A stretch of 64,000 bases of DNA, from positions 1 through 64,000 of the forward strand of contig JANQDZ010000013.1 in assembly GCA_028278645.1 (NCBI GenBank), read 5' to 3'. The position numbers and the translations under genes are program-made. Shown here piece after piece: positions 16,900 through 24,492 of the stretch. How positions within the stretch are numbered: the first letter of the stretch is position 1; every line of letters starts with the position of its first letter. Below the pieces are notes generated by a model. It searched no databases. It was not told the DNA's origin and saw only the letters and a program-made list of their open reading frames with translations. This stretch comes from Longimicrobiales bacterium. GTDB lineage: Bacteria > Gemmatimonadota > Gemmatimonadetes > Longimicrobiales > Gaopeijiaceae.

Positions 16900-17613
16900 T
16901 TACGTGGTTTCCGCGGTGAGACCCGTTATCAAGTCGATGGCTTTTCGGCCTTCTTGCGTCAGGTGGAAGGAAGAAAAAGTGTCGAACTCGGGATCGCGCG
17001 ATGGGCTTTGGTCGATTTCCAGAAGGCCGGTTTCCACAAGAACAGACATCTGATCATCCGAGATACCCGCCTCCGCCAGTCTCTCGAAGAACCCATCCAC
17101 GACGTCGTCTACGAACCATTCCCCGTCTAATGCACGAAGAGCCGCCACAAAAGACTCAGGTTCTCCAAATTTGGACGCAATCAAACGCTCCAACCCCTCC
17201 CTCCCTCGAATGTACCTTTCCGAGGCACCGAGCATGTCCAACATCTCGCTCGCCAGGATCAAAACACGGCCTGCGCCAGTTCCGGTAATGTTGCGCCCAT
17301 CATGGGCTGCGTAGTTCCGGTAATACCGGAATGCACCCTCAAATAGCATCCGGCCCGCTTCCTGCTGTTTCGGATCAAGCGAAAGGTGGAGGTAGAGGCC
17401 CTTTTCTTGATCTAAAACCTTCCGAACCAGACGGACTCCAAACTCATTCGGCGATCCGCCTGAGTGATCCCGAAGGGCCACTTCGACCTGTTCCATGGCT
17501 TCCAAAGCCGCCTGGGAGAAGAACCCCGAATCGAAGAGGTCAAGACATTCTTTAAGAATCCGAGGGTGCAAGAATGCATCAATTCGGCTGGAGGCCCGTG
17601 TTGATTGGTTCAC
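16900..17613 (-). CDS. Ymh-family (TIGR02391-like) HEPN protein
   Basis: This 237-residue protein's first 130 residues match the TIGR02391/Ymh pattern: HPRILKECLDLFDSGFFSQA, ALEAMEQVEVALRD, EFGVRLVRKVLD, EGAFRYYRNYAAHDGRNI and VLILASEMLDML. RNYAAH (Arg99, His104) is the R-x4-H motif of HEPN RNases. A C-terminal winged-helix-like tail (LVETGLLEID, FHLTQEGRKAIDLITGL) follows. The start is a GTG. It lies 55 bases downstream of the XRE repressor on the same strand, so the two may form a regulated operon. Ymh proteins are frequent on mobile elements; their function is not established. Confidence 0.7.
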   Translation of the reverse strand: MNQSTRASSRIDAFLHPRILKECLDLFDSGFFSQAALEAMEQVEVALRDHSGGSPNEFGVRLVRKVLDQEKGLYLHLSLDPKQQEAGRMLFEGAFRYYRNYAAHDGRNITGTGAGRVLILASEMLDMLGASERYIRGREGLERLIASKFGEPESFVAALRALDGEWFVDDVVDGFFERLAEAGISDDQMSVLVETGLLEIDQSPSRDPEFDTFSSFHLTQEGRKAIDLITGLTAETT

Positions 17614-17668
17614 TGGGGATGCCGCCGCTGATTTGGTGTGAGGATTTGAGCTTCTGTCACGGTTGAGG

Positions 17669-18286
17669 TCAGGTTGGAGGACCGGTCCCCCGCATCACTT
17701 CTCGCCAGATTCCGGCCATCTCTTTTATGGAGCTTCCGTCCCCCGGCTCCGGGATGATCGCTTGAATCGCAGCGAGGAGGGCCTGGAAATAGGCCATCCG
17801 CTGATTCCAGCCCACCCCCTCGGGATCAATGGCCTTCAGCGGTGCCAACACCCAACGGGCCACTTCGTCAGCGAGCTGCGAAAGGTCGTCCGGGAGACCT
17901 TCAGACCACTCGGCGGGGGAGGCAGCCCCCACGTGCACGAGAAGCGAAGACAGTTTCCCGTAGGCATCTGGATGAACTCCATCTAACTCAGGATGAGCGG
18001 CCTTGAGGTCCAGCATGAACCTCTCCAATTCCCCCCGCTCTTCCTGCATCTCCGCCCATCTGGATCCTTCTCCTGTTACTAACCAAACCAGGGAAACACC
18101 AATGCAACTGGAAACCCTAGCCAGGTAGGAGACGGTAGGTTCTCTGTCCTGGTGGTATTGCCGAACGCTCTCGTACGACAGATCGAAATCGCCGCCCTCT
18201 CTGAGCCTCTGCCACCAGGCACGGAGAGAGATGCCGACAGTCTCTCGCACATCTTCAAGCCGTTTCGCGTACTCGCTCTGTTTCAC
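17669..18286 (-). CDS. XRE-type phage/island repressor
   Basis: This is a 205-residue protein. Residues 1-75 form a helix-turn-helix of the CI/XRE type (LSYESVRQYHQDREPTVSYL and ARVSSCIGVSLVWLVTGEG, the classic VSLxWLLTGEG end). The C-terminal part is helical without a visible LexA-type peptidase site. The start is a GTG at 18286. It is divergent from the ribbon-helix-helix gene at 18399, with a palindromic operator between them, the layout of a lysogeny or excision switch. Confidence 0.75.
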   Translation of the reverse strand: MKQSEYAKRLEDVRETVGISLRAWWQRLREGGDFDLSYESVRQYHQDREPTVSYLARVSSCIGVSLVWLVTGEGSRWAEMQEERGELERFMLDLKAAHPELDGVHPDAYGKLSSLLVHVGAASPAEWSEGLPDDLSQLADEVARWVLAPLKAIDPEGVGWNQRMAYFQALLAAIQAIIPEPGDGSSIKEMAGIWREVMRGTGPPT

Positions 18287-18313
18287 TTTTCCGCGTTACC
18301 GTTCCCAGGATAC

Positions 18314-18351
18314 TTGACATAGCCAGGATGCGGGGTAGTACTACCAGCATC
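18314..18351 (+). promoter_or_regulatory. Divergent control region with palindromic operator
   Basis: TTGACA (18314-18319) is followed after 16 bases by TAGTAC. This -10 lies inside a perfect 12-bp palindrome GGTAGTACTACC (18334-18345), flanked by GATGC (18327-18331) and GCATC (18347-18351), giving a 25-bp imperfect palindrome. It drives the plus-strand ribbon-helix-helix gene and is well placed for repression by the divergent XRE protein or by the RHH protein itself. Confidence 0.5.
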
Positions 18352-18398
18352 CGTGTAGGTGTTACTCCGTTCCTGGAAACCTAGGCCAGAGGAGACAG

Positions 18399-18566
18399 AT
18401 GACACAAGGCAAACGGAAACAAGAACCTGTATGGACGTTTCGAGCATCGAACGCTGTGACGGACCGAGCCAACGACGCAGCCGAAGGGCTCGGCATTAAC
18501 CGCAGCGAATTCATCCGGAGGGCGATCCAGGCGGCAGCTGATCGGTTGGCGAAAAAAGCAGCCTAA
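18399..18566 (+). CDS. Ribbon-helix-helix (CopG/Arc-type) DNA-binding protein
   Basis: A 55-residue gene begins at an ATG with AGAGGAG upstream. The product is a typical small RHH protein: a basic N-terminus, strand PVWTFRAS, helix NAVTDRANDAAEGLG, turn INRSEF, helix IRRAIQAAADRLAKKAA. Such proteins act as dimeric repressors or excision-control factors. It is divergent from the XRE repressor and lies about 570 bases upstream of the integrase on the same strand. Confidence 0.75.
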   Translation: MTQGKRKQEPVWTFRASNAVTDRANDAAEGLGINRSEFIRRAIQAAADRLAKKAA

Positions 18567-18689
18567 CGAATCAAGCCCGCCGCTTCCCCCCTTCCAAGGT
18601 TCCGCGACGGGCAAAGTACCACGACCCCGAGGGATCGCGCCAAAAGGGTATGCGCGCTGCCTCTCTGGGGCAAGAGACTGGAGCCGAGT

Positions 18690-19139
18690 ATGGTGGACCT
18701 CTTTTCCCCTCAATTCAGGATGTTTGATCTGACACCTAATCCAATCGATGGGCGCGGTTTTCGCGAAACGCCCCGGGCCATAGAGGATATCCCAGACTGC
18801 GGGATTTCTGAGGGTGATTGGGTGGTGCATGCCTATTCTGCGCAGAAGCGTCACCTCAAAAGGATTCGTGTCCCCTTCACCCAACTACCTCGAACGAAGT
18901 ACCAGGCTCTTTTGGACGGTTTCAACTCACTCCAGCTGGTCGCCCGGTTCAGCCCACACCGGACCCTTCGCCGAAACCTGAAGAACAGCATGGCACAACG
19001 CGGCAAACAGCCTGGCCCCGTGGTCATCGTTCGTCCGCTCTGGAGTGGTGTCTCTGAACCGATCCACGCTGCCTCGGCGGAGGCTGCAATCTTCGAGTTA
19101 ATCCGGCCTGTCGGCTGTCGGATGCCGAAGGAGGTGTGA
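18690..19139 (+). CDS. Uncharacterised protein upstream of the integrase
   Basis: A 149-residue frame starts at an ATG with GGAG six bases upstream. It ends in a TGA at 19137-19139, two bases before the integrase ATG, so the two would be coupled. The sequence is basic in its second half (LPRTKYQALLDGFNSLQL, then PHRTLRRNLKNSMAQRG) and matches nothing I know. It occupies the place where an excisionase is often found, but there is no recognisable helix-turn-helix. Confidence 0.45.
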   Translation: MVDLFSPQFRMFDLTPNPIDGRGFRETPRAIEDIPDCGISEGDWVVHAYSAQKRHLKRIRVPFTQLPRTKYQALLDGFNSLQLVARFSPHRTLRRNLKNSMAQRGKQPGPVVIVRPLWSGVSEPIHAASAEAAIFELIRPVGCRMPKEV

Positions 19140-19141
19140 CG

Positions 19142-20371
19142 ATGGCAAAACGAAAGAAGCTTTGGTCGAAGCAGATCGAGGAGGCTGGACTTTCGATCCG
19201 GTTGTTCGAGCGGACGACGGGCGGCGTAATCTCGTTGTCCATCGTGACCGGCAGGAAGGACGGGGAGGCCCAGAAGTACGTGAAGTCCACCGGGCTCAGA
19301 AACAAATCCGATGCCGAAGAGAAGGCCCGGGCTGTCGCCAGGAGCGTGGCCAAACTGATCATCAACGCCGAGGACCTCCAGTCCCTTACCTTGGGCCAGG
19401 TCCTCCAAAAGTTCTTCGCCGAAAAAGCGCCGTCATATACCGAACGGTGGAGGAAGCACGCCGAGACCCGCAGGAACCTGTTTATAGCAGCTTGGGGTGT
19501 TGATAAACGGGTTGAGGACATAGGACAGTCAGATGTGGACCGCTACGCCTCACAGAGGCGCTCAGGGGCGTTAAAGCCACCGGGCTCCAGGGTGAAAGCT
19601 GTCCGTGACGGGACGATCGAAGCCGACCTCCGGTGGCTTGCGTCAGTGTTCAATTGGGCGAAGGGCGTGAAGGTCAACCGGAAGAGACTCTTGGCCTCAA
19701 ATCCTCTGACTGGTCTAAGACGGCCCAGGGAGGAGAATCCCAGACGGCCCGTCGCATCCCATGACCGCTACCTGAAAACTCTGGCGAAGTGTGATGAAGT
19801 CGATCCCGAAGGGCGGCTCCAGTGTATGCTCGCCCTCGCACGCTTCACGGGTCGCAGGGAGGGTGCGATATGCCAACTCAGGGCCGACGACGTTCTGAGG
19901 GGAAAGCAAGACGTCAGAGCGGCGCTGGCAGCCCTGGGCCTCGATGAAAACGCCGCTGACCATTTCCCTAACGGCGGCATCCGATGGAGGGCCGAAACCG
20001 ACAAGGTCGGACTCGATTCCATCACGCCGCTGAATGGCCAGGCGAGGGAAGAGATGGACCGCTACCTGGAGAGGAACCCCCGTATCGGGAACACGCCCCT
20101 CTTCCCTTCTCCAAAGGATCCAGCGAAGCCTTTCCGGGGCGACATCGCCTCCAAGTGGCTCGTGAAGGCTGAGAAGCGCGCAAAGCTTCCGAAGCTGGCG
20201 GGCGGGATCTTCCACCCCTATCGGCGGCTGTTCGCCATCGAGTTGAGAGCACTGCCTGTTCATGACGTAGCCGCTGTTGGTGGATGGAGAAGCGTCCGGA
20301 CTGTACAGCAGATTTACCAGCGTGCAGAACCAGCGGGAGTCCTAGGAGCGATCGAACAAGTGGGAAGCTAA
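19142..20371 (+). CDS. int: Tyrosine recombinase / integrase of the island
   Basis: This 409-residue site-specific recombinase has an N-terminal arm-binding region, a core-binding SAM-like domain (LTLGQVLQKFFAEKAPSYTE, about residues 80-180) and a catalytic domain. The catalytic domain has Arg in FTGRREGAICQL, HPYRR (H-x-x-R), Trp in GGWRS (often His) and the nucleophile Tyr in VQQIYQRA. I start it at the ATG at 19142, with GGAGG seven bases upstream; a GTG two codons earlier is possible. It lies 1.3 kb from the intact tRNA-Thr(TGT), the usual position for the enzyme that inserted the element there. Confidence 0.92.
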   Translation: MAKRKKLWSKQIEEAGLSIRLFERTTGGVISLSIVTGRKDGEAQKYVKSTGLRNKSDAEEKARAVARSVAKLIINAEDLQSLTLGQVLQKFFAEKAPSYTERWRKHAETRRNLFIAAWGVDKRVEDIGQSDVDRYASQRRSGALKPPGSRVKAVRDGTIEADLRWLASVFNWAKGVKVNRKRLLASNPLTGLRRPREENPRRPVASHDRYLKTLAKCDEVDPEGRLQCMLALARFTGRREGAICQLRADDVLRGKQDVRAALAALGLDENAADHFPNGGIRWRAETDKVGLDSITPLNGQAREEMDRYLERNPRIGNTPLFPSPKDPAKPFRGDIASKWLVKAEKRAKLPKLAGGIFHPYRRLFAIELRALPVHDVAAVGGWRSVRTVQQIYQRAEPAGVLGAIEQVGS

Positions 20372-20421
20372 GCCTTGGGCGGATGATTCATCACTCTACT
20401 GTCGAAACCAGCCCTCAAAAT

Positions 20422-20463
20422 ACAGCTTATCGTTGCTCCTGATCTGGAGGGAGGATAAGCTGT
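20422..20463. repeat. Perfect 10-bp-arm inverted repeat after the integrase
   Basis: ACAGCTTATC (20422-20431) and GATAAGCTGT (20454-20463) are exact inverted repeats with an inner CTCC/GGAG pairing. No T-tract follows. It lies 51 bases after the integrase stop and could be a terminator remnant or a protein-binding site. Confidence 0.5.
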
Positions 20464-20531
20464 GTCCATAGAAGGAACGATCGGCCTTTTCCTCACCTTC
20501 AGGCATCGTATCCAAGACCGAGGGGAGTAGG

Positions 20532-21509
20532 ATGACCCGTTTGCTGAGGAACAACATCACGTCCGCGCTTGCTGGTATCGGGGCCGCGGGGCTCATAGCT
20601 CAAGAAGGGTTAGACCGATTCCCGGGGTCCTCTCCGGAACTGGCTCTGGCCATCGGCCTGGGTCCAGCACTTGTCTTGGTTATTTATGGGCTGGTGAGGG
20701 CTCGGAAAAGTGCTGGGAAGGAGGCGGAAGAAGAAGGGACTGACCAACAAGAGGGATGGAAGCCTGAGTACCCAGCCGCAGTCCTTGGATTCGCTGCGGT
20801 GTTCGTTTTGCGGGCCGTGGCTGGATTCGCACCTCAGGTACTCCTCGGGTCCCCCAGTTTCGGGTGGGAGCGCGGAGGACAAGTGGCGGTTCTGAGTGTG
20901 CCGGTCCTGAACAACGGTGATTTCCCGGTCCACCTGGAACGCATAATTGTCGACGTTCAGTCGGGCAGCGCCGGTGCATGCTTTCCCCCACTTTCGGACA
21001 GGGTGGACTATGCACTCATCGATAGTGTCACCATCGCCGAATTCGACCTTCGGGGAGTTCAGGGCACGCTACCGATCGAATCGTTGTTGGACTCCATACA
21101 ACCCATTCGGGTCGCCACCGTGTCGGTCGAGGGTACGACCCGTGCGGAGTGTCCTCTGTCTCGGGTTGAGCTTAGCGTGCCCGTGGACGCGATTGTTGGT
21201 GATAATGGCCTAATGTTCCAGTTACACATTCCGACCGAGTTCCGGATAATCGAGAGTGACTCATCCCTCGCCAAGCGGCACCGCCTTATCCCCACCCTCC
21301 GTGAAGACACCGTTCAGATGGCCATCTATGGTTTCGATTCAAACCTCCACCGCCTGCTTGACTCCACGCGTTGGGTTGATACGCTGACCTGGTACCCTCC
21401 TATGTCCGGTTCGCCGTCAACCAATGGCAGAAGCACCCTGATCATCTTGACTGCGGAAACAAACGTAGGCCCCTCCCGACCTGTCACTCTCGCCGATCCC
21501 TGGTATTGA
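20532..21509 (+). CDS. Membrane protein of unknown function at the right island end
   Basis: This 325-residue protein has membrane helices near residues 8-25, 35-56 and 82-103. An extracytoplasmic beta-rich domain of about 200 residues follows (PVLNNGDFPVHLERIIVDVQ, then CPLSRVELSVPVDAIVGD and QLHIPTEFRIIE). The ATG at 20532 has GAGGGGAG upstream. It is the last gene before attR. The family is not recognised; the domain resembles an Ig-like sensor. Confidence 0.6.
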   Translation: MTRLLRNNITSALAGIGAAGLIAQEGLDRFPGSSPELALAIGLGPALVLVIYGLVRARKSAGKEAEEEGTDQQEGWKPEYPAAVLGFAAVFVLRAVAGFAPQVLLGSPSFGWERGGQVAVLSVPVLNNGDFPVHLERIIVDVQSGSAGACFPPLSDRVDYALIDSVTIAEFDLRGVQGTLPIESLLDSIQPIRVATVSVEGTTRAECPLSRVELSVPVDAIVGDNGLMFQLHIPTEFRIIESDSSLAKRHRLIPTLREDTVQMAIYGFDSNLHRLLDSTRWVDTLTWYPPMSGSPSTNGRSTLIILTAETNVGPSRPVTLADPWY

Positions 21510-21598
21510 CGGTGTTGGGGAACACCCGGGTTTAGCGCCTATTGTCGCGGGTCGAACCCCAGAACGGGCCGGCAGCCAGTGTACTTATTCTTCCGCAC

Positions 21599-21619
21599 GG
21601 GACACAAACGGGATACAGG
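21599..21619 (+). repeat. Candidate integrase arm site, right
   Basis: GGGACACAAACGGGATACAG (plus one G) is a near copy of 6082-6101, in the same orientation, and ends 55 bases before the right att repeat. Confidence 0.45.
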
Positions 21620-21630
21620 TCGGTTCAAGC

Positions 21631-21662
21631 AAAAACACCGCAGGCCGGAAATGCTTGCGGTG
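21631..21662 (-). terminator. Terminator of tRNA-Thr(TGT), brought by the island
   Basis: On the minus strand CACCGCA and TGCGGTG form a 7-bp stem followed by TTTTT. It lies 14 bases beyond the tRNA 3' end, inside the island, and would replace the original terminator at 5884-5930. Confidence 0.65.
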
Positions 21663-21674
21663 CTTGGCTTTCTT

Positions 21675-21719
21675 AGAGCTGACGATCGGACTCGAACCGA
21701 TAACCTGCTGCTTACAAGG
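21675..21719 (-). repeat. attR: 45-bp core in the intact tRNA-Thr(TGT)
   Basis: These bases are identical to 5932-5976. They form the tRNA 3' half, which the element regenerates on integration so that the tRNA stays functional. Confidence 0.93.
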
Positions 21720-21749
21720 CAGCTGCTCTGCCAATTGAGCTACGTCAGC
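21677..21749 (-). tRNA. tRNA-Thr(TGT), island integration target
   Basis: The minus strand folds as a full 73-nt tRNA: acceptor GCTGACG/CGTCAGC, anticodon loop CTTGTAA, T-loop TTCGAGT. The anticodon is TGT (Thr). It is the equivalent of thrU of E. coli, which heads the Thr-Tyr-Gly-Thr-tuf cluster there; here it lies 20 kb upstream of tRNA-Tyr on the same strand. Confidence 0.97.
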
Positions 21750-21788
21750 ATATGTGGCGAATGTCCCGTTGGGCCGGCCATCCTCCAG

Positions 21789-21807
21789 GACTACCTTCAA
21801 GGTAGTC
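21789..21807. promoter_or_regulatory. Perfect palindrome, possible operator
   Basis: GACTACCTT and AAGGTAGTC are exact inverted arms around one base. The site lies 40 bases upstream of tRNA-Thr(TGT) and 80 bases upstream of the promoter of the Cys-rich gene, so it could control either. Confidence 0.4.
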
Positions 21808-21886
21808 TCATCATCAGCATGCTGGTAGATCCCTTCCACCAGGGAGGCCCTGCGTCAACTACAAAGGAGACCCTCGATTTTCCCCT

Positions 21887-21915
21887 TTGACGGTCTACAC
21901 GCCGCGAACTATAAT
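21887..21915 (+). promoter_or_regulatory. Near-consensus sigma-70 promoter of the export cluster
   Basis: TTGACG (21887-21892), a 17-base spacer and TATAAT (21910-21915). Transcription should start near 21921-21922, at or next to the ATG at 21921. Confidence 0.7.
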
Positions 21916-21920
21916 TTTTT

Positions 21921-22331
21921 ATGACCTTGAAGACCCACAGAGTCTCGGAAACCTCGCTCCGGCATCGCGTTATGTCGGCGGTCCTAGTCGTTACCGTCGT
22001 CCTCCTGACGGGACCCGCCATGACCTGCTTGGCCAGCGCTGACGTGGGCTGTTCCCCGTTGCACGCTGGGCCGGTGGCAGCGAACGACGGTTGCTGCGAC
22101 GGGGAAACTCCGGCCACCGACATTCCGGTCTGTTGTGTTCCGATGGACCTACCGCCCACGCTGGGGAAAAATACCGGGGCACCGGTCCAGCTGGTATCCG
22201 CCATCGGTGTGGCCTCACCGCTCCCGGCCGAGGAGTCCACAAACGGACGCTGGCTGATTCCTCCTCTTCTCAACGGCCGGACATCAGCGCCGGTCCCTGC
22301 TCACATCCAATTCTGCTGCCCTCTGGCCTAG
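21921..22331 (+). CDS. Secreted Cys-rich small protein at head of export cluster
   Basis: This 136-residue protein has a basic n-region (LRHRV), a hydrophobic helix (SAVLVVTVVLLTG) and a mature part with three vicinal Cys pairs (residues 58-59, 71-72, 132-133) plus Cys36 and Cys44. The last ten residues are HIQFCCPLA-like. The ATG at 21921 lies five bases beyond the TATAAT, which would make a leaderless mRNA; an internal ATG at 21972 is the other option, but it lacks a ribosome-binding site and loses the basic n-region. The Cys pairs and position before an adaptor/ABC/TolC set suggest metal or thiol stress, as inference. Confidence 0.65.
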   Translation: MTLKTHRVSETSLRHRVMSAVLVVTVVLLTGPAMTCLASADVGCSPLHAGPVAANDGCCDGETPATDIPVCCVPMDLPPTLGKNTGAPVQLVSAIGVASPLPAEESTNGRWLIPPLLNGRTSAPVPAHIQFCCPLA

Positions 22332-22412
22332 ACCTGTCTCCATAGTCGCGTCTCGTTCCGTCTGACAGGGCCCGTCTGCGCCCGGTCACACCGCGTCACT
22401 GAGCAGGTCACC

Positions 22413-23726
22413 ATGAATCAGAAGGAGCAATTGGAATCCCTCAGCCGCTCGGGCCCCACTTCCCGCGGCGGCAGGAAACGGAACCTGGGCAGCCTCCTGT
22501 TGCTGCTGGCCTTCGTGGCCGGAGTGTCCCTGGTTTTTCTTCTGGTCTTCGGCAACCGGCTGCGACCCCGCGTCCCGGTCACGGTTGTCTCGGCAGTCCT
22601 ACTCGAGTCTGACGAAGCCGTGGCGGAAGCCGCCCCGGAGGGGACGGGCAGCATGCTGGCCCAAGCCTCCGGCTGGATAGAACCCGATCCCTTCCCGATC
22701 CATGTGCCGGTCAAGGTCGATGGTTTCGTGGAGGAGGTATTCGTCTACGCGGGCGACGCCGTCGAAGAGGGCCAACTGCTGGCTACCCTCGACCCGACCA
22801 ACTTCGTGCTACGCGTGGAAAGGCTGACCGCGTCTCTGGAAGAGGCGCTGAGCGATCGCACCATGGCCGAGGCGGAGATGACCACCGCCCAGGCCCGTCA
22901 CCACGAGGCAGATGACCGGCTGAGACGGATTCGAACCCTGGATCCCGGCGATGTCTCGGAAGTGGAAATCGTCGCGGCGGAGCGCGCCGAAACCGAGACC
23001 CGCTCCACGCTGGAAGCCCGCCTCGCGGATCTGGCCGGCCGCGAAGCGCAGGTGGCTACCATACGGGCCGAGCTCGCCCAGGCGAAGGTGGACCTCGACC
23101 GTACGACGGTCGCCTCGCCGATGGACGGCATCGTGCTCCGGCGATTCGCGGCCCCGGGCATGAAACGCATGACCCAGGGGCTCGACATCGAGAGCGCAAC
23201 GATCCTCTCCCTCTATGATCCGGAACGCCTGCAGGTCCGGGTAGACGTCCCGCTCTCGGACGCCGGGCGCCTGTTCCCGGGCATGTCCGCCCGTGTGGTG
23301 ACGGCTGCGCTGGCCGGGCAGACCTTCGCGGGGCACATCACCCGGATTACCGGGGAGGCCGACATCACCCGCAACACCCTCCAGGTGAAGGTTGCCCTCG
23401 AAGAGCCGGATCCTGCGTTGCGCCCAGAGATGCTGTGCCGCGTCGAGTTCTTCGAGTCCCCCGCGGGTGGGGTGAGAACCGCGGGTAGAGGCAGGCAGGT
23501 CTGGTTGCCCGAGGAGGCACTGGGCGACGGCTCGGAGGGGATGGTCACCGTTTGGGTCGTGGACCCGGTCAACGAGACGGTTTCACCCCGAGAGATCGAA
23601 GTGGGGGCCGCGAGGCGTAACGGTTTTCGTGTGATTCACAACGGCCTCAGGGCCGGCGAACAGGTCGTCGTGGACGACAACGGCCGCCTCCGGCCCGGGT
23701 CCCTCGTGACCGTTAGGGAGGACTGA
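22413..23726 (+). CDS. HlyD/MacA-type periplasmic adaptor
   Basis: This 437-residue membrane-fusion protein has an N-terminal anchor (about residues 26-46) and a biotinyl-lipoyl-like half (VKVDGFVEEVFVYAGDAVEE). A long coiled-coil hairpin (about 130-225, ASLEEALSDRTMAEAEM onward) follows, then the second lipoyl half (VASPMDGIVLRRFAAPG) and beta-barrel and membrane-proximal domains. It links an inner-membrane ABC transporter to an outer-membrane channel, both encoded downstream in the same direction. Confidence 0.88.
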   Translation: MNQKEQLESLSRSGPTSRGGRKRNLGSLLLLLAFVAGVSLVFLLVFGNRLRPRVPVTVVSAVLLESDEAVAEAAPEGTGSMLAQASGWIEPDPFPIHVPVKVDGFVEEVFVYAGDAVEEGQLLATLDPTNFVLRVERLTASLEEALSDRTMAEAEMTTAQARHHEADDRLRRIRTLDPGDVSEVEIVAAERAETETRSTLEARLADLAGREAQVATIRAELAQAKVDLDRTTVASPMDGIVLRRFAAPGMKRMTQGLDIESATILSLYDPERLQVRVDVPLSDAGRLFPGMSARVVTAALAGQTFAGHITRITGEADITRNTLQVKVALEEPDPALRPEMLCRVEFFESPAGGVRTAGRGRQVWLPEEALGDGSEGMVTVWVVDPVNETVSPREIEVGAARRNGFRVIHNGLRAGEQVVVDDNGRLRPGSLVTVRED

Positions 23727-23796
23727 GGGTGAGAAGCATAGACAACCGGTTTTTTCGGACTGCTCTACGGAATTCGCACTAACCGAATCGGACCGA

Positions 23797-24492
23797 ATGA
23801 GTACTTCAAACGACATCCTGGTCCGTTGCCGAGGGGTAACGAAACAGTACAAGAAGGGTGAGACGCTGGTCACGCCGCTGGAATCGCTGGACCTGGACGT
23901 CCCGCGCGGGGACTTCCTTGCGATGATGGGACCCTCGGGCTCCGGTAAGACCACGCTGCTCAACCTGCTCTCCGGAATCGATCAACCGACCTCCGGTACC
24001 ATCGAGTTCGACGGTATGGAGATCCAGGACCTCCCGCGCCGCAAACTCGCCGGTTGGCGGGCGCGTCATGTGGGATACATCTTCCAGCTCTACCACCTCG
24101 TCCCGGTTCTCACCGCTTTCGAGAACGTGGAGCTCCCCCTTCTTCTTGACGACATGAGTCGGCGCGACCGGCGGGAACGGGTCGAGGCCGCCCTTTCCCT
24201 TGTGGGGTTGGCCGACCGCGTCCACCACTATCCTCGGGAACTCTCCGGCGGACAGGAACAGCGCGTGGCCATTGCCCGAGCCCTGGTAGCCGACCCCGCA
24301 CTGCTGGTGGCCGACGAACCCACCGGCGATCTCGACCGCGAGGCCGCCGACGCAATCCTCGGGCTCCTCCAAACCCTCGTCCGCGAGCAGCACAAGACCG
24401 TCGTTATGGTGACGCACGATCCGCGGGCCGCCGACGCGGCGATGCGCATACTGCACCTTGAAAAGGGACGCCTCCAGGAGGCTGCGGTATGA
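23797..24492 (+). CDS. ABC transporter ATPase (LolD/MacB-like)
   Basis: The 231-residue ATPase has Walker A GPSGSGKTTLLN, Q-loop, signature ELSGGQEQRVAIARAL, Walker B LLVADEPTGDLD and the switch His in VMVTHDPRA. The length and TGDLD match the LolD/MacB class that powers FtsX-type permeases. Its stop overlaps the start of the next gene (ATGA at 24489-24492). Confidence 0.92.
   Translation: MSTSNDILVRCRGVTKQYKKGETLVTPLESLDLDVPRGDFLAMMGPSGSGKTTLLNLLSGIDQPTSGTIEFDGMEIQDLPRRKLAGWRARHVGYIFQLYHLVPVLTAFENVELPLLLDDMSRRDRRERVEAALSLVGLADRVHHYPRELSGGQEQRVAIARALVADPALLVADEPTGDLDREAADAILGLLQTLVREQHKTVVMVTHDPRAADAAMRILHLEKGRLQEAAV

Larger units (their letters stand above)
5932..21719. mobile_element. Integrative genomic island in tRNA-Thr(TGT), about 15.7 kb
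   Basis: The element is bounded by exact 45-bp direct repeats of the tRNA 3' half. It carries a tyrosine recombinase (19142-20371), an XRE-type repressor divergent from a ribbon-helix-helix gene, and cargo with little relation to the flanking core genes. Several truncated or frameshifted genes between 9.5 and 16.6 kb suggest an old, rearranged element. I see no phage structural, conjugation or replication module, so it looks like a non-conjugative integrative island or the remains of a larger one. Confidence 0.88.
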
